Source: Vanessa cardui (lineage: Eukaryota > Arthropoda > Insecta > Lepidoptera > Nymphalidae). Taken from it: a stretch of 64,000 bases of DNA. Position numbers and translations under genes: made by a program. The stretch covers positions 3,286,001-3,350,000 of the forward strand of contig NC_061126.1 of NCBI RefSeq assembly GCF_905220365.1. Reading direction: 5' to 3'. Shown here one piece after another: positions 60,630 through 64,000 of this stretch (within the stretch, counting starts at the first letter, position 1; each line of letters starts with the position of its first letter). The notes under the pieces were generated by a model. It did no database searches. It was not told the DNA's origin and saw only the letters and a program-made list of their open reading frames with translations.

Positions 60630-62329
60630 CTGGTATATCTTTACAAAACTCCACTTTTGTGCTTGGAGTTCATTTTTTTGATATATAAACAAATTTTGTA
60701 ATACATTCAATACCGTTCGTTATCTCCCGACAGTAGCTGTGTTAATGCACTTTAAAGTTTAGACCGCCCCACGCTCTTTTCTCTCATAGAATAATATGAA
60801 TATTGTTTTTATATTTAGTCTAAAATTTCAAATATATAGTACTTGTCGAATTTGTAAAGTAAAATTGGTCTTTCTTTAAAACATGTCTGACAAAATATAC
60901 AAACCTAAGAACATATTATATACTATACATATTACATACAACATAGTATATACTAATATATACTAAACGAACATAGTATATACTAAACAAACTTCTAATA
61001 TTAATTAGGGAATTATTCATAGTATCTACGCGTGAAAAAGCAGCAATTCATTAAAACGTGCAGGTTTTCTGACGTAGTTTTTCTTTTATAGGACGCCTTT
61101 TTATTTAATAAGAGCAATAACCATTCGGCTAATTTTGATATTTTTAAAAGGCGCCTGTTACATTAATAACACTTGTAATACGATTTATTTTTATTAATAC
61201 TTATTTCATTTTTAGTGACAGCAAATCAGTTATTATAAATTATTCCACAATAATAGGAAAACTAAGAAATTTCAAATGAAAACTACACTTTTCTACTACA
61301 AAAAATCAAATTAATCTATATAAAGCTACTTATATAAATAAACCTCAAATTGAATAACACTTAAAACAATTTTCGTTATTAAATTTATCCAAAAGAGTGT
61401 ACCATGTTGTTTATACTTTAATGTAAAAAAGTATAGAATATATTTTTATAAAGCAAGTGTTTTGTTATTAAGGTGTCGTAAATTTTGCACGTGATAGATT
61501 GCTGAATAAGCACATGTGGTTTATTGCTACTGGCATATTTCCAATTCAGTCACCTCGATTATTTGCTTCGATTTTAGGCTATGATTAAGAAATAAGATTT
61601 TGGTATTTTGGTCCATCACTTACGCTATAGGTATATATTTCTATTATTAAAATCAAATATTGATAACACAGATATAAGAACTCTCATAAACATATACATA
61701 AATAGAGGTGAAGAGAAAATCTATATTTAAAGTCTAAACTTTATAAAGTTTGTTAAAATACGTAGGTTTGAAAGGAGAAGACGAATGAGTCTCAATTAAT
61801 TCTCGTTTCAAACTTTTTCTAAATAATAAGTAATTTAAATTGAAAACTATTATTGTAAAAATATATTTATTTAATTTCATCGTTTAATGTCCTTATTATA
61901 GGTGTGGTAAGTATGTCCTTTAAGACTGATGATTGATTGTGACAAATTTTGTATTAAATACTATTTCACGATAATATGATAGTGTGCTATTAGTCAGATA
62001 ACGAAGAGCAGTTTTATTTAACAAGTTAGACCATCATTAAGTACTTCAAAGTTGAAACAAAGTATTTATTTTATCCTATAAGAAACAAAGAGCGTAGGCC
62101 GTACCATGCAGGGCGTTTGCTAAATTGTATTAGCACAGCTACAAACCGGGTTCGCTGGGATCGATATTGATTGAATTACAAAATTTGTTGATATCAAAAT
62201 ATATCTTGGTGTCAAATATGATTATCATGAAATATTTGGAATGTATCGCTCCGGTTGTCTGACCTGACTGCCAGTTCAACGGCGGATGCAAATCTGTTGA
62301 AATGTCAGGCGAGGTAATAAAAAAAGGGT

Positions 62330-62490
62330 TTGATCGCGGTTAAGAGGATATACGTCGTTTATAATGCTTGATTGGGCTTTACCGATAAATATCCAAGCGG
62401 ACACCCCAAACTCCCTTTTGTCCTGTGTTTGCAGGGGAAAGTGACACAGATCCGTTCAGTTTAACGTCTCGTTACTCACTGATTTATTTA
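62330..62490. repeat. Segment similar to one in gene A intron 2
   Basis: AGAGGATATACGTCGTTTAT, CTTTACCGATAAATATC, GGGGAAAGTGACACAGATCC and TTCAGTTTAACGTCTCGTTA align with 5090-5290. Weaker similarity continues to about 62590 (GTTGAAGGTTTCCGTAG). Confidence 0.55.
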
Positions 62491-63280
62491 CAGAAAAAAT
62501 ATATTCGGCTAATATAAACCGTAAAGTTGAAGGTTTCCGTAGTTGTATGTTACGTAGTAGTAGTATGTTACTCAATAACCCAAAGTAAATAAAAAAAGTC
62601 TTGTGGAAAAAAGAAAATAATTACAAATGCATATAGTACTCACGTTGTATATTTTTTATAATTATTATTTTTTACGCTTTGGCGAAGAAGAAGTAAAAAT
62701 GATATGAATGCTGTAAAAACGATTACCAAAATATTGATATTTATTGGTTTTGTTAAAACGCCATCACAATTTTTAATCTATTCAAAGGATATATAAGTTT
62801 TTGCTAATATAATTTACTAGGCGCTTAATCATTTTCATTTAGCAGCAATTTACATGGTAATTGGAACAGTTCGCAGTAAAGCGATATAATTTATTTGAAA
62901 ACTGTAATAATAGATACTTGTAAAAAGATTTCTAGTACCAATGTTGAATTAATAGAGTTAGAAATTAAAATATGTACAAAGGAGTTATAAGGGGCATAAC
63001 AGCTGAATGTTGAATGGGCTTTGTTCAGACTAGGCATCTATCAGATGAAATTTAATTTCATACAATGTAGATGTAATAAATTAGAAATTGTAAGTATATA
63101 AAGTACAAGATATCTCGAAGAATTCGTAGAATTATTGTTTAATACAATTGTTATTTCATTTGTCAAATACAAGTTTGGAAATGTTGTGGGTGGAATCATT
63201 CATGAAACTTTTGATAAAAATGATTAACGAAAATTATAAATAAATTATTTCGGTGAGCAATAAAAGTTGATTAATTCCAG

Positions 63281-63423
63281 ATCGTGTCCTCTCCGTTTCT
63301 GTCGTGGTGTCGGGCTGGATGGATGTTCACTGACTGCTTTTTATTACTCAGCGGTACATTGACTTCATATCGCAAGTCCACGAATGATACAATGGCAGCC
63401 AAGTTGCTTTCGAGATACATCAG
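63281..63423 (+). CDS. nrf-6-like: Gene B exon 6: acyltransferase-3 domain, next membrane segment
   Basis: Residues 715-761 plus two bases. Reads IVSSPFLSWCRAGWMFTDCF then LLLSGTLTSYR, the second conserved block of the family (usually an aromatic or TD pair followed by FL-x2-SG), and ends with a basic loop (KLLSRYIR). Acceptor TTAATTCCAG; donor CAG|GTATGT, phase 2. SINE-like sequence starts about 6 bases into the following intron. No counterpart of gene A is visible because gene A runs off the left edge before this point. Confidence 0.87.
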
Positions 63424-63429
63424 GTATGT

Positions 63430-63678
63430 AGCCTGTAAAGGCCCCACTGCTAGGCAAAGTCTCCTCTCATTTCGAGCAGAAGGCTTGGATCTTGTTCTGC
63501 GACTACTACTGCTTGCTACTCTAATATGATTGCAGGTTTCCATACTATGTTTTTCTTTACCACCGATCACAATATGAATAAATAGGTACACGTCAGGTAC
63601 ATCAATATTATGTGTTGTGTGCCTGCACTTGAACCCACTATCCTCGGTTAAGATTTGTTCACTCGACCATCTCGTTTC
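63430..63678 (-). mobile_element. SINE abutting the donor of gene B exon 6
   Basis: Homology to the SINE 3' end (AGCCTGTAAAG, CCCACTGCTAGGC) starts six bases into the intron and runs to a partly deleted head (CGACCATCTCG). Antisense to gene B, with its tail end towards the exon. Confidence 0.7.
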
Positions 63679-63947
63679 ATTCAATGCAAATTTTGGCTAA
63701 AATACTATATTGTATTACGGCACGAACAACAGGTTTCTCAAACAGGTTCGAAATACAAATCGAGTCGATTCTTTGTATTGATCATGACGTCATTATTATT
63801 TACTAAAGGATCAGTATAATGTAATAGTATTGATTTTTTTTCATAAAGATATTTACCTAAGCGTACAATGTTACTGTTGTTTATATTGGGTTTGTCAAAA
63901 CCAGTTGCGTGTTTATTGGGTATCATGTCATGAAAATATACAAATAC

Positions 63948-64000
63948 TAGTAGTCGCCCGCGGTTTCGTCGTTTTTTGGGAGGTTTGTTTGTCATGTGTT
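63948..64000 (-). mobile_element. Helitron-like 3' end, cut by window edge
   Basis: ACTAGTAGTCGCCCGCGGTT is the complement of the CCGCGGGC...CTAGT end. Confidence 0.4.

Larger units (their letters stand above)
60555..63280 (+). other. Gene B intron 5
   Basis: 2,726 bases. Has an AAAT microsatellite (about 60593-60629), a local repeat of ACATAGTATATACTAA near 60949-60987, and a segment resembling one in gene A intron 2 (62330-62590). Otherwise no recognised content. Confidence 0.8.
43077..63423 (+). other. Gene B: nrf-6-like gene, 5' six exons (3' end outside window)
   Basis: Gene model: 43077-44424, 45375-45613, 47246-47469, 49035-49183, 60373-60554, 63281-63423. Intron phases are 1, 0, 2, 1, 0; the last donor is in phase 2. 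The joined frame stays open for 761 residues. It shares domain order and homologous splice phases with gene A, but has a very long acidic/basic insertion in exon 1 and an extra intron. Introns are 0.95, 1.6, 1.6, 11.2 and 2.7 kb. The rest of the acyltransferase-3 membrane domain lies to the right of the window. Confidence 0.88.

Noticed and set aside
1..64000. An undescribed multi-gene system
   Set aside because: Only two host genes of one known family and transposable elements are supported; nothing suggests a novel operon-like or defence system.

Overview
The window looks like nuclear DNA from a lepidopteran insect, probably a butterfly. By eye it is strongly AT-rich, its genes are broken by long introns with GT/AG boundaries, and it is packed with repeats of lepidopteran type: tRNA-derived SINEs resembling the Metulj family, Helitron-like non-autonomous elements, CR1-like and RTE-like LINE remains, and a ~285-bp unclassified repeat. 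No bacterial, viral or organellar genes were seen. Family names for repeats come from recognition, not from a search.

The genes are two paralogues of the nose-resistant-to-fluoxetine (nrf-6-like) family: secreted/lumenal NRF domain followed by a multi-pass acyltransferase-3 membrane domain. They lie head to head. Gene A (minus strand, start codon 28460-28458) has four exons here (28460-28166, 16197-15989, 3978-3785, 1278-1014) and leaves the window on the left before its membrane domain is complete. Gene B (plus strand, start 43077) has six exons here (43077-44424, 45375-45613, 47246-47469, 49035-49183, 60373-60554, 63281-63423) and leaves on the right. Splice phases agree at each homologous junction. 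Gene B has an extra intron within the region that is one exon in gene A, and a first exon of 1.35 kb holding an Asp/Glu/Lys-rich insertion that gene A lacks. The 14.6 kb between the two start codons holds no supported gene.

Layout: 1-28.5 kb, gene A with two ~12-kb introns; 28.5-43.1 kb, intergenic, with a three-copy 186-bp tandem repeat, a (TA)n palindrome and repeat fragments; 43.1-64 kb, gene B. Gene B intron 4 (11.2 kb) contains an apparently full-length, open LINE (54115-58005) with a 1055-codon ORF and a 12-bp target-site duplication. Gene A intron 1 contains a 1.03-kb foldback-like element (17380-18407) with inverted arrays of a short motif and an 8-bp target-site duplication, and a 248-bp TA-flanked MITE.

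The most notable pattern is how repeats sit against the exons. Three SINEs, all sense to their host gene, end 33-37 bp before a 3' splice site (A exon 3, B exon 3, B exon 5). Other repeats begin about 6, 10 and 28 bp after the 5' splice sites of B exons 6, 4 and 3. I found no RNA gene other than SINE tRNA-like heads, and no CRISPR array.
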